Assembly (NCBI GenBank): GCA_033557835.1 | Contig: JAWQRO010000409.1 | Span: 1-39,586, forward strand | Length of the DNA stretch: 39,586 nt | Direction: 5' to 3' | DNA from: Helochares maculicollis | Taxonomy: Eukaryota; Arthropoda; Insecta; Coleoptera; Hydrophilidae | Part shown: one piece after another, positions 9,252-21,530 of the stretch | Layout: each line of letters opens with the position of its first letter | Position numbering within the stretch: the stretch's first letter is position 1 | Notes under the pieces: model-generated | Database searches by the model: none | What the model saw: the letters and a program-made list of their open reading frames with translations, nothing else | Told to the model about the DNA's origin: nothing | Position numbers and translations under genes: made by a program

Positions 9252-12200
9252 TTATGTCGCTTTATCGTCAGGCAACCAAACCTGCATAGGAACTTTGAGG
9301 AAGGCGCTGTTCAAGAACGCTGTGAAGTGCTTAGCAATGGCTCTAGATGCTGCTGGCTTCATTTCGCCGATGATTTCGTTCGCGTTGTTGTTCAAAAATT
9401 GATTCATGGCTTCCCCTGAAATACATTATTAATTAGATGACATCCACTTAGTACTAGAAAATTGTACAATTTGTCTTCCGATATGCAAATCGAGAAGTGA
9501 TCATGAGGTACTTTAAATGTCGTACCTATTATGTTGCCGTTATTGATGATATCCCTAACGCGGAACCTGCTTTTAGACAATCGAAAATCAACGTACATTT
9601 TGTCCACTTTCATGAATTTTACTTTTTGTCTGTTGAACACTTCTTTTCCGTAGAGTTTTGCAGCAGCGTCAACGTCCACTGAAATAAAAAAAAATTTGTG
9701 CCTCTTTATTGAAGATAAACAAGTATTAAATCTTACAGAATACTGCCCAGAAGTCCCCCCTTGATCTAACTGGGAAAAGCAGAACGTTTCCTGCGACTTC
9801 ATATTTTCCTCTTATTTCAATTTTCGGCAATTTCATTCCAAGTTCGATGTTGAGGTTCCTTACATCAGCCCTGAAATTACACCAAATTAGATTTAAGGAG
9901 TAAGAAAGACAAATAGTCACATGTACGACCCCTAAACAAACTCGTTTCAGTGGGTTCGTAATTTTCCTAACACTGTAAAACGACAAATTGATGAAACTCG
10001 AGAACTTTTGTCTCAACGTAATAATATTATCCAGAATCGCTTTTAGTACTGAGTAGTTGATTTAACAAAAGATTATGACAGATAATTGAAACATTTTCTG
10101 CACAAGGACTTTTGAAAACTGATCTGAAAACGAAAGTGTTAGTAAAGAAGTGCATCCTAATTTTAAATGAAAGTGAATCCTGATAAGTGAAAAAGCTTGT
10201 AAAGTGGATGCTCGCAAGTTTAAATTAATTTTTTAAAACCCTGTAAATAAATGACTAACGATTCTTGAAAAGTTGTGCAAAATGCTTGAATACTAATTTA
10301 AATTACCAACAAATATTAAAAATAAAACGTTTATATAAATTCTAGAAAGAATACAAAGAATTCAAAAAATTAAATAATAAATTGTTGAGTGGTTGACTCT
10401 AACAGTCATGAAGCCCTCTTAAGAGGATTTATTAAAAAAATATGTTTTTCCAAAATTTAGACAAAGGTTAGTGTTTTGTTTTAAATACAAAACATTGGGT
10501 ATTACTTATCATAAAATTTGCAATTGTACCTTTTGTTTTTATTCCATAGAAATGTTTTAGACTATAATGAAAGTATTAAACAATAAGTAAAACATGAAAG
10601 TTTCACTTTGCCTTCTGCATCGTAGATAGGTTTTTCTTGCGTTATTGTATAAATCTGGTAAATCTTAGTTGCAATATACCAGGTGCGCAAGTTTAAACTA
10701 TCGTTTTGTTGTCAATAGATGGCGCATAAAATCCATTGAGTAGTTTTTTGGAACCCAAAGCGCATTTTTTTTGGTTCAATCAAAAGAAAAAAACATCGGA
10801 AAGTCATCAAATTCTTGCAGAGACTTGCGGCAATCTTGCTCAAACTGTCAAGACTTGTGAACGCTGGTTTCAACGTTTCAAACGTGGCGATTTCAATGTT
10901 ATTGGCAAAGAACGTCAAAATCGACCAAAAAAGTTTGAAGATGACGAATTACAGAATTATTGGACAAAGACAATACACAAACACAAAAAATGATGGCGGA
11001 GCAGCTACTTGGCAAGCCATTACCGATCGCCTGAGAGCCATGGGGAAGATTCAAAAGATTGGAAAATGAACAAACTACAGATGGAAAGACAGAAACTGTG
11101 TGCGAAATGCTGCATTTACGCCACAAAAGAAAGGATTTTTGCATCGAGTTGTAACTGGCGATGAGAAATGATTATACTATGAGAATCCCAAACATAAGAA
11201 ATCGTGGATAACGCTAGGACAACCATCAACATCGAATACAAAACCGGATCGTTTTGGGAGGAAGGGATCAGAAGGGAGTAGTGTACTACGAGCTTCTCAA
11301 ACCCGGCGAAACAGTTAATACCGCCCGCTATCGACAACAAATGCTTAATTTAAACAACGCATTGATCGAAAAACGCCCAGAATGGGCTCGAAAACACGGC
11401 AGTCATTCTGACGCATCATAACGCTCCTGCACATTCAGCCATGGGGTCGAAGAAACGATATCTTCGCTTGGTTGGGAACTCCTACCCCACTCGCCGTATT
11501 CACCAGATCTGGTGCCTAATGATTATTACCTCTTCTTATCGATTGGACACGCATTGGCTGAGCAAAACTTTCGAGGATGTACAAAAATGGCTCGATGGAT
11601 GGATATGAATGAAAGTTGAAGCTTTCTTTTGGAAAAAACGACACTTTAAACTTGCGCACCTGGTATGTATTGATACGGTAGAGTAAAGATCATTCAGATT
11701 GTTTGGTCATAAGAGATAAAAGATTGTATAACTGAATTTACATTGAAGCTGAGTAATAATTTTTGAAGTGTCGAAACTGCAACAATTAGAACTAGTAAAA
11801 TATTGAAAACCTTAATCGCGATGAAAGAGTATGAAAATATGTCAAAGTATTGCTTTGAAGTAAGATATTTGCTTACAATATAGAAAGTAGATTTTAGATT
11901 TTGCTTATATTGATACATTTGTTCCATATTCATTTTAAATTTAAGTATGTAAACATTATTCGCAATTTGGAGTGCTCTTTTTGATATAATTGAGATGGTT
12001 TTTGAATGCGAATTTATTTTTGTTAGTTGAGGACACAGTTAAAAAAAATTAAACTTACTTTATGCTGCCTATGCTGTAATTGCTGGCTCCGTTTACAGTA
12101 ACATTGCTGAACACGGCTTTGACCCTAACAGCACCGTGACCATTTTCCATGACCAATTTGTCGATTTCAAGAGGGTCTATGCTTGGCACGTCTATATCCT

Positions 12201-15200
12201 TAATTCCAGTCACCAGGTAAGGCCGGAGATGGTTGAAAGTTCCTTTTAGACATGTGTTCAGCACTGGGTCATCCTTCTTGCATGGTAAGATATATTCAGC
12301 TACAAGAGACAAATTGCTTATTACGGAATGATTTTTGCAAATGAAAAAAAAACAGTCTTTAAATCCGTTCGAAGTTTATGTTGAAATCTGCTTTTATCAG
12401 CTCTTGCAGTTTGTCTTAGGTGAGTAATTTTTACGGTAATTTCCAGTGAAGGATTACTCAAAGGTTGACGTTTTTCCAAGGGGTATAATTAACAAAATTT
12501 GTTTAGGTCTAACTAATGTGTCCATGGCCGCATTGTCTACATAATTATAGTGCCGAGAAAAATTCCGAAGTTTCACAGAATTTCATTGGAAGCTAATTGT
12601 TGGTGACCGTAAAAGGCCAAAGAAAAATATAGGAAATTAAAGACATTGACTTTTTCTTAATGCATATTAAACATATTAAACTCTTGTATCATATAGTAAA
12701 TATGCTTACTAGCCTATTTAATTGCTTAGGCTTAAACAAGCCACAATAAATAGTATTTGCCAACATTAAGTTTAGCACTGAACTTCAATGAAATAGCAGA
12801 ATAAAGTAGTAAGAACTGAATTACGGATATTAAATGATGACAGCACATTAGAGTCGACAATATCCAAGGTATTCTGTCTAAGAGTTGCAATCTGATATCG
12901 AGAAAGCTCTCTAGAAGGTCAAGTAAAATAGAAATGCAAAACAATTGCATATCAGTTCCGTGCTGTCTAAACGAAAAACAATATGACATCAAAAGGGGCC
13001 CCAGATTTGCAGGACGCCAATTCTCAAAGCAAAGTCGATTCGTAATATTGTAGGGGTAGTTAATCTCCAGGATTGCCAATTTCAAATTAGTTGATTAAAA
13101 ATAGTCAAAGTGTTTGAAAACGATTTGTATTGGCTTAAAAAACGTGGTGAAATTTATTAGAATGAGAGCCAAGTTCAAATTCTCTAATTTGCGCGGTTCA
13201 ATGTCAAGTTCAAAGCCTAAATTTCTTCAGACAATTTAGCAAAGTAAAAACTTAGTTTGTTCGAGCGGTCCAACACGACAGTCCAAATTGGCGGCAAATA
13301 ATTGTTTTGCTTGGGAAATTAATGTTTGGGCGGCGATTTTATATTTATGAACACGCTATTTGTTCTCCAATTCATTATTATATGACGAATATGTTGGTAT
13401 TTAGCAAAGTAATTTTTAGTTAGTAAACATTTTGTAATGGTTACCAGAATTTGTGCCTTCTGCAACCGTTCCTTGTAAGGCGACGTTTCAAAATTGGTTG
13501 TGCAATCCTAAAAACATTTCGGAAACCAATTTACTCGCATGAAAATACCAAATAAGTGGCACATGAGCATCGTTTGTGGGTTAACGAGATATAAGTAAGA
13601 ATTAAGTGTCACATTGTATGTGTACAGTATAGTTGATTATGTTTTTGCTGCAGACAGCGCAAGTGAACCAAGGAATTATATAATGGTATTACGTGGAAGT
13701 TGTATATTGCTTTCATGGTGTTGAAGTTATATTACAAGAGATTAGCAGCACGAAACCTGTAAAGTATCTTTTGATGCTTTCTTTCCTAAATCGGTACAAT
13801 TTGGAAAATTTAGAGCCGAATTATTCTCGGGGTTGTACACTGAGATTGTTATGCCTTATATCCACCCGTTTTTCAATTTGAATCAATTAAATCAGCTATG
13901 AAATCAGTACTGCTATTAAAAGACTTATTAAAAGTAAGTGAGCGAAAGAGCAATCGTTTGGTAATAGGGTTTTCCTAACGATATTATTATATATCTATAG
14001 TTTAAACTCAACATATGCACAGCAAGTACAGTTACGTAAAAGTAATATAAGTTTATGAGTTAAGAAATGTAGATTGCTTGTGGATACCGACGCTTATATG
14101 AAAAACGTTTGCAAGCAGGAAATGCATGCCTTAGATTTTTATGGACGTATTGAGTTTATTGGAAGCAACCTGGCTGAGCGAGTACTGACTAAACCTGCGA
14201 TTAAAGGCTCTAATCAAATGTATTCAAGCCACGGAAAGTGAACCCTGAGGTACACTTGTCGTTGCCCAATTATTGCATAATTTCCGTGTAGTCCAGCCTG
14301 ATTAAATTCCTCCTTCCCAATCTGAACGATATTGTTTACTCTCTTTCCTCAATTGCCTCATTACCAGAAGTTCTTCTTCGGTTCTTCGTGGCTCTGGATC
14401 CTTGCCGGTAGACGCAGAAGAGCTCTGCTCCAATCAGGTGAAAGCTTACTCTTGGCCTACATTCTGCAAGATATTACTTTCACTATCATCTACTGAGCCA
14501 CAAAACACAACACGCTATGCGATAATATATTATGTAATTTGTAGTATTATCTCATAGAGTATTTTCTTTGTACACTAACCTACTTTATGGTGCAGAACCC
14601 ATTAGCTGATGGTTATTTCGTGTGAGGAAAACGACGCGTTGAAGTAAACAATCATTATGATTCACCGATCTTCACGGCGTTTTTTCTTGTCGATCTATTG
14701 ATCTTGGGTATTAGTTTTCGATTTCAGAAGATTTGTCATTCATTCATCAATCTTCCTACACCAGCTTTGACCTTGGTAGAGGTTTTAAGTCTGGTCAGGT
14801 AAAAACGACGACAATTCGACTACAAATGCATCGAAGGAAGAAGTAATAAACCGTAGATACATTCGGTTAAATTATGTGACTTGCATTGCTTCTGTTCAAC
14901 ATTTAAAGAGAGAAAGGGCGTTGAATTAAAAAAGCAATTATTCTAATTAAGGCAATTTTCTGCAGTTACAGAAAACAGAAAGTCATTACGCCTTGCTTAT
15001 TACATAAAAATAGCGCAGTTGCTAAAGTTTTTACTCATAAGCTAATTTATACAAAATTTATTACCATTTTATTAAGATACTACCTACTCAACAAAGAAGT
15101 TGGCGTTTTTGAAAATCACTCTAGTAAAAGTTTCGTTGCGCAAATTTCGCTGCTGCTTCTTTTCTTAATTACTATTTAATTGATACATAAATTTCTTGCA

Positions 15201-15833
15201 TTAAGTTATGTCATCGGCTTGTCCTACGACAGGCAACAAAACGCTCTTTAACCCACATTTCTGATTCATCAAACTAGGAAATACTATGACTGCAATATTG
15301 GGCAACACAGGTACTACAAAATGTATTGTTAAATAAGCCTACGAATTGACAACTAACTTACGAACTCTCAAGCTGACGTTTTCTTTAGGTCGTTGGATAT
15401 CACGAATACACTCGCCACTACTCAGGAAAATCAACACGACGACGTTAAAAAATATCTTCATTATTTTGAGTAAGATGCAACGAAATGCAGGCACTTCCTC
15501 AAGCAAACAGACTGAACTAAGAGCTTACGCAGATATTTCTACGTTATGCATTTATTTGTATTTTGCATGTTTTTATTTTAATGGAGCGATCGCATAAGAA
15601 CAACTCAGACTAGTTTAGAATGCATTTTAATAACCTTCTATCTAATATTATTATTACATTCTATATCGGTAAATACCTGCGTGCATTGTGTTTATAAAAT
15701 ATGCAGCAAGCACATGTGCAAGAAATGCGGAAATCTACTTACGGACTTCAAAGGAAACATCGTTCTTCGGTTCGTCAGCAGCCAACACAAATCCACAAAG
15801 GGCACTAAAACACAAGTACAGCAAACTTCTCAT
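9252..15833 (-). CDS. Takeout/JHBP family protein, gene A
   Basis: Secreted takeout-like protein expected to carry a small hydrophobic ligand such as juvenile hormone in its tunnel (family knowledge; the ligand is unknown). Exons on the minus strand: 15743-15833, 12059-12299, 9737-9870, 9526-9678 and 9252-9415, giving 783 bases and 260 residues. Leader MRSLLYLCFSALCGFVLA, then the conserved cysteine pair in ILPCKKDDPVLNTC, the VPSIDPLEID segment, the strand KIEIRGKYEVAGNVLLFPV, and a C-terminus with EAMNQFLNNNANEII and KVPMQVWLPDD. All introns are GT-AG with phases 1, 2, 1 and 1, as in gene C. Intron 1 (3.4 kb) holds a second leader exon at 15362-15461, and intron 2 holds mariner relic 3. Exon assignment is by eye; the closing frame supports it. 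Confidence 0.93.
10679..11663 (+). mobile_element. Mariner transposon relic 3, 985 bp, inside intron 2 of gene A
   Basis: Both ends are present. The first 19 bases, CCAGGTGCGCAAGTTTAAA, are repeated exactly and inverted at 11645-11663, and TA flanks each end (10677-10678, 11664-11665), as expected for mariner target duplication. Transposase pieces run on the plus strand: CERWFQRFKRGDFNVIGKER near 10855, GVVYYELLKPGETVN near 11276, EKRPEWARKHG near 11365. At 985 bp it is shorter than a full mariner (about 1.3 kb), and frameshifts and stops inactivate it. It lies antisense to gene A. Confidence 0.93.
12300..15361. other. Intron 1 of gene A, no further gene supported
   Basis: About 3 kb between the alternative leader exon and exon 2 of gene A. 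I searched both strands for takeout-like exons that could belong to the second leader and found none. A 117-codon minus-strand frame (12732-13085) is hydrophobic but has no recognisable motif. Around 14300-14480 the base composition is more balanced and the minus strand reads protein-like for about 35 codons, which may be a worn transposon or gene fragment. Confidence 0.35.
15362..15461 (-). CDS. Alternative leader exon of gene A
   Basis: Starts at an ATG (15461), encodes 33 residues and ends with a consensus donor (C|GTAAGT) in phase 1, exactly like the leader exon at 15743-15833. It has a hydrophobic signal-peptide core (MKIFFNVVVLIFLSSGEC). Its tail RPKENVSLRV resembles EPKNDVSFEV of the other leader, so the two exons are duplicates. 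Splicing it to 12299 restores a proline at the junction and gives a 263-residue product. It may be used from its own promoter, or it may be the last remnant of a duplicated neighbour gene. Confidence 0.75.
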
Positions 15834-18359
15834 GATGCAATTTATTCAGGAAACGATGAGCCAGAACTGAAAATCGCAATTTGGATGCACCGATTTGCGT
15901 TGCTTCGCCGGTTAGTGAAACAACGTAAACGAAAAATTTTTTAACAAAGGATGTGCTGGCTACGAAGGAGCTTATCTGCGTAAAATAGAATTTTAGTTTG
16001 GTACATACATATTCGCCGATTTGGCGAGGAGAAAGTTAAGTTTGGTTTTATACAGGGTGCGTGGTACAGGTGGGAAATTTAGCATTTTGTCGTCTGCACG
16101 GAGGGGATAACAATACCTGTGACATAGGAATGGGAATTCTAAATCGATATTAAATTTTATGTTTTATTTTTTCTAACATAATATCTAATATGAATTAGTG
16201 ACGCAATGAGGATGTGTAATATAGGTCGCTAATTGTCTGTAAGCATAAACACAACTGTAATCGAAAAATCGTCCTTAGGTGCTCTTTACTAATTAAACAG
16301 CCTTCATGGGGAACCTCAATCCATTTTATCAACATGTTATTTTACTGTATTAATTTCAAGGGCCTTAGTAGAGTTTTAAGGAACAATAACATATTTTTCT
16401 AAAGCGCCGTTTCCTGAAACCGTTCATTTTGTTCAACTAATAAACAATCGTTTTATCTTATAATACAATTGGTTGACCTTCGTCCCTTTTATAGTCTTGA
16501 AAGCTGTATTGTTGCCTGATTTGCCAACTATTTGATTGTTAATTGTTGAAATTTTTGCAACGCACATGTATTTCCTTTATATATGTTAAATAGCGCTTAA
16601 AAGTGTATGTATCGTGCTTGCAGCAATCGAATAAGTTGACATCATTACATTGAATTGCATGTCGATATGATAAAAAAACAGAAAGCAGGAATTTTTTACC
16701 TTGAAAATAGCTATGAGCAAATAACCACACAAATACCAGAAATCTTCGATGTACTTTTTTAAATCCTAAGACATAATGTAATTGTTGTGGTTATGTAAAC
16801 AATTTTTCTGGGAAGCCTCAGGCCAATCATTCAATTTGTGCCATCAGTGACCCAACTTTTTTTATTAAATCGCTAATCTAACTTTCCGAATCATTTCCTT
16901 GCTATTGCAAATAATTAATATCATATTTATAAATAACTTTAAAGGTACTTTTGTTTTTGAGATTTATTTCTAGCTTCTTTTCGCCAATTATGACAGGTCC
17001 TCAACAGGCCTCAACTCGGACCAATTTTATTCAACAATTTGAGTAAGTGCATTCATTTCATAAACTACAGCAATTTCCGTCCATAGAGTTTGTCGTAGAA
17101 GCAGTAGATGCCTCAAATGTATTACTTATTAAAACACAGCTTATTGTTACTGAATCTACAGAATTCTTCACTGTATCCAAGTTCAAGCAATCAGTGTTTT
17201 TTCTGAATGCCTTTAACCAGGTTTTCCTTGGTATCCTTTCGGCCTTTTTCATTAATTAAAATATATGTTTACAAACTTCTGACGTATTATTATGATACAG
17301 GTAATAAAAAATTATTATGAAATAATAGGGATAGGCCAGTCACTTTATTTATTTGGGGGTCAATTCTTAATAAATTTCAATATACTACACTGACATGCCT
17401 TAGAAATTGCACAAGATTTAAATTAGTGACCACTATAAATTTTTCAACAACTTCGATTCGCATTGATTTTAAAATTTATTGCGCCAAAACATTATATTCC
17501 TATTAATTCGGAACATATTTCTGCATTTATTTATTATAAAAATAAATAGCGAGCTTCGCATTTTCGATTGATGTCAAGTATATGGAAGGTCAAGTGTAAA
17601 TATGTTAAGAAATTCTCTAAGATTTATTATAAATTATTGGATCCAAGACGTTGGCATAAACTATGTTATAAACAACTTGCCAAGAAACATGAAGCTACAA
17701 CTTTAAATCATTTTAAGTCAATTAAATTATGAGGAGAAAAGTAAAGGTATTGTAATGACGGCTCGACCAGTCTATGAGCATGTGGTATCTTTCCAAATGC
17801 GAGTAGTGAAATAAAAACGCAAATTTTATTTTCCCCATCAGCATTAGCTGTCTGCAGATGCAGCAATTTTGCGAAAAATCGAGGAAAATTGAATCTTGGG
17901 CCTGTCTGTGGAAGGTTTTATTAAAACTTTAACTTACTAAACTCGGTTGATTTGCGAACAAACTTTAACATCTAAGCGTGCATAATTTTCAGGCAAAAAT
18001 GAACAAACTTTATCAATAATTATGAAAAATATCTTTATTTAACTTTTGTATTCATTAAATATTTATAACGAAATTATTGTAGAATAAATATTAGCTGAAA
18101 TATCATTTTACATTAAATATTGATCCACAAACTATTTTGTACAAAAATTGTATATTGAATAGGCATACTCTACTTTCAAAAAATATTTGAGTGCAATCAA
18201 CATTCTTCGAATTATTTTAGAAATATATCAATATTACCTAAAAGTAAAATGTTTGAATTAAGGATGACCGTGGGTATATTTGTCGAGATGTTAGTGAATA
18301 CTCTACATTACATTAGGCAAAAACAGCCAATCATATAATTGAAGCACTAGTTTCTAACG
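15834..18359. other. Upstream region of gene A, no gene seen
   Basis: It should contain the promoter of gene A. A TATA-like sequence on the minus strand lies near 16045-16055. The open frames at 16539-16730 and 17047-17259 have no recognisable domain and look like chance. The rest is very AT-rich. Confidence 0.3.
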
Positions 18360-18747
18360 TTCCTAAATCTCAATACTTGCATGATTTCGTGCTGCATTTT
18401 TCCCAGGAAAATTACAGTTTTTGGAGAGTCAAAAACCAGTATTATTTAATTTCACATATTTATATATAACGTAAGTTTTGTAGTCGTTTGCATAAAATTT
18501 CTTAAAATAGAATCTTGTTTCATTTTGTTTCAATAATTGACAATAACTTATAATATCTTTACGATCGAAGCATATTTTATTTTTCATAAGATCAGTTACA
18601 TGAATAAGCACACCGGCAAGGACGAATTTTGTTTCAAAACTGTTGTTATCGAAACAATTTGCGTAGAAAAATGTAAGCTTTTTGCATACTGTTTTTTTAA
18701 TCAAAATTTATTCACGATTGAATCTATCTTAATTTTTTTCCTCATAC
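18360..18747. repeat. Direct repeat of about 370 bp, left copy
   Basis: Matches 21175-21530 in the same orientation with scattered substitutions and indels. Landmarks are TTCGTGCTGCA, TTTGCATAAAATTTC and ATAAGATCAGTTA. On the minus strand both copies translate to related peptides. This copy reads FDRKDIISYCQLLKQNETRF, which looks like part of a coding exon of unknown identity. It ends at the edge of the mariner composite. Confidence 0.85.
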
Positions 18748-18749
18748 TA

Positions 18750-21080
18750 GGTTATCCAATAAGTTTTGCGATTCATAATTTTATAGTTTCAAATAAGCTT
18801 TATTATTCAGTACAGCCCATCTAAACATCAATACACTTCTTTCAACGAGATTCCAGTTTATGAACTCCATCCTTGAAATGACTATCTGGAAAGGCAGCAA
18901 AATCCGCTTCCACATCTGTTATGACTTCATCATTTGGTGAAAGACTCATTTCACGCATGCATTTTTTTTTCGCTAGGGGCCAATACTGGGGGCATTGTCA
19001 TGATAAAAATGGATTCCTCAAACCGGGTGTTTTTTCACAATGTTTTCCTTAGGCTGATCATAAAGATTACAATAATATTCAGAGTGTATTGATTTATCAT
19101 TTTGTAAGTAATCCACAAACAATCTTTCGCATCTCAAAAAACTGATGATAACTCCTTCTTGGTCGATTTCTGGACACGAACTCTTTTCGGAATCAAAGAC
19201 CCAGGTTCACACCACTCTTGAGCTTCTTGTTTTGATTCAGGATCATAGTGATAGACCCAAGTCTGATCTATAGTGATAGTAACAGCTTGGTTTTTCGCAA
19301 AAACTACACGCAGCGGGATAAAATAACGCCATCGTAAAATGTTAGGATATGAGACTGATACATCTGATAGTCGTCAAAGTGGCAACAAGCACACAAAATG
19401 TCCTGAAAAATGTTAATGCAATCTATTGTGAAGTGATATAGTTGAGAAGATAAACAAATACAGGGACAACACACTACATTTTATTATTCAGTATAGTATT
19501 ACGCATCAATTCACTTGTTTCAACGAGATTCCAATTTACGAATTCTATCCATAAAGTGAGAATCTGGAAGGTTTGCAAAATAGGCTTTCACATCTGTTAT
19601 GATCTCATCACTTTATGAAAAACGCTTTCCAAGCATGAAATTTTTTAGACTCTGGAAACAGATGGAAATCGCTAGGGTCTAAATTTGGTGAATACGGTGG
19701 ATGCTTCAACAATTCGAACTTTAATTCACAGATTTTAGCCATAGTCAAAATGCTCTTTCGACGCGGTGCATTGTCCTGATGAAATAGAATGTTTTTTCTG
19801 CAAACCGAGTCTTTTTTTCAGCTGGTCTTAAAGGTTACAATAATCAGAATTTATTGTTTTACCAGTTTGCCAACAATCTTTAAACAACATTCCTTATGCA
19901 TCCTAAAAACCTGATGCTAACACTTTTTGGTCTATTTCTGGAACCGAACTCGTTTCAGAGCCGAAGAACCAGGTTCATACCACCCGTTAACCACTTGTTT
20001 TGAATCAAAATATAGGTATAACACACTACACTTATTTATTCAGTAGAGTCTCCCTAAACATCAATACACTTATTTTCACGAGATTCCAATCTAATCATGG
20101 ATTTTAGCCATTGTTAAAATGCTCTTGTGACACGGTGCATTGTCCCGATGAAAGAGGATTTTTTTTCCTGCAAACCGGGTCTTTTTTCAGGAAATTTTTC
20201 ATTTGACTGATCTAAAAGGTTTCAATAATATTCAGAATTTATTGTTGTATCAGTTTGTCAATACTTTTTAAACAAAATTCCTTTCGCATCCTAAAAAACT
20301 GATGCTAACACCTTTTGGGTCGATTTATGGACACGAACTCGTTTTAGAGTCGAAGAACCAGGTTCAGATCACTTTTTAGTTTCTTCTGTAACTCGGGATC
20401 ATGCTAACAGATCCAAGTCTCATTGATAGTGATGAATCGATGCACAAAATCTACTTTATCCTAAATCTAAATTTATCAAAAACTCTTTAAATGTTGCTGA
20501 GAAAGTCGCATTTGAATGTGCTTTTGTTCCATTCTAAGTGAAGTTAGCATCCATTGTGCACACAGCTTTCTGAAACCCAAAACTTCAATCAAAATATTGC
20601 TTCAACTGCCCAATGAGATGCCTACTCTAGGGCCTCTACTAAATCATTTTCAGCCACTCGGCAATTTTGTTATACGATAACTTGTAGTTTTTCTACGATC
20701 TCTGGAGTTGTTGCTGTTTTTGGACGTCCTTGACGTGGATCGTCTTCAAGGCTTGTACGACCACATTTAAATTCAGCAACCTATCTTTTTGCTATACCAA
20801 TTAAAGGTGAAAAGTTCTTACACAATTGTGTAATGTTGAAATTTCAACATTCGTTCAGAAATTTTCTTTGATTTTAAACCTTCCAAAAATAAAAATTCAA
20901 TGACTGCACCATACTTGATTTTTCCATTGTAAAAAAATACTGTGACGGGTCGATATTAAAAGGCTTGCAATCAAAGAATGAATGGACATATTGAAATGAA
21001 ACTTCACATACGTTTATGCGGAGAGTGCATCAATGTAACAAAAAACAATTTAGAATAGCAAAGCCCTTTCTTATCGAACT
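18750..21080 (-). mobile_element. Composite of degenerate mariner copies (relic 4)
   Basis: A mariner family different from relics 1-3, transposase on the minus strand. The left end at 18750 reads GGTTATCCAATAAGTTTTGC after a TA, which resembles a mariner terminal repeat. The N-terminal region appears once (ATG at 20927; FKCGRTSLEDDPRQGRPKTA near 20740). The C-terminal end appears three times, near 18800-18900, 19490-19570 and 20040-20090, the first reading AAFPDSHFKDGVHKLESR. The first catalytic aspartate region (IDQTWVYHYDPESKQ) is near 19235-19280. Copies 2 and 3 begin with the same junction sequence, 552 bp apart, so part of the array arose by tandem duplication. All frames are broken. 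The right limit is approximate. Confidence 0.85.
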
Positions 21081-21174
21081 AAAGACGTTATGAACAATCT
21101 AGAACATTTAAAAAACTTTTGACTGCAACCAATTTAAAAAATTTAAACGTAATATGTTTCCGTTAAAAATGTCG

Positions 21175-21530
21175 ACCTCTATACTCGCAGGACTTCGTGC
21201 TGCAAGTTTTCCAGGCTAATTACTTTTTTGCGGAAACAAAAATAATGATCATAATTTTAATTAATTAAATATAAAATATTTATAGCTGTTTGCATAAAAT
21301 TTCCTAAAATAAAGTCTTGTGTTATTTTGTTTTAATGAGTGGCAATAATTTATAACATCATTTCGATCAAAGTATATTTTCTATAAGATCAGTTATCAGA
21401 ACAGGGACAACGGGAAAGATGAACTGTTGTTGTCGAATCAATTTGTGCAGCAAAATTTAAGCTGTTTGCATAATGGGTTTTTACAATCAAAATTCTTTCA
21501 CGATTGAAGCTATTCTTAATTTGCTTCATA
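21175..21530. repeat. Direct repeat of about 370 bp, right copy
   Basis: Homologous to 18360-18747. On the minus strand it reads FDRNDVINYCHSLKQNNTRL, aligned residue by residue with the left copy. Many codon differences are synonymous or conservative, although a frameshift and stops occur upstream in the frame. Confidence 0.85.

Noticed and set aside
12732..13085. 117-codon hydrophobic frame in intron 1 of gene A (minus)
   Set aside because: No recognisable motif, no splice partners, and composition typical of AT-rich intron sequence. It does not match any takeout exon.
16539..16730. Signal-peptide-like minus-strand frame that could be a further leader exon
   Set aside because: The longer hydrophobic reading lacks an in-frame ATG, and the donor is poor compared with the five real leader exons.
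17047..17259. 70-codon plus-strand and 64-codon minus-strand frames
   Set aside because: Both strands are open over the same bases and neither resembles a known family, so chance is the simplest reading.
18360..21530. Idea that the two flanking repeats are LTRs of a retrotransposon
   Set aside because: No TG...CA ends, primer-binding site or reverse transcriptase was seen. The interior is DNA-transposon (mariner) sequence and the repeats look coding.
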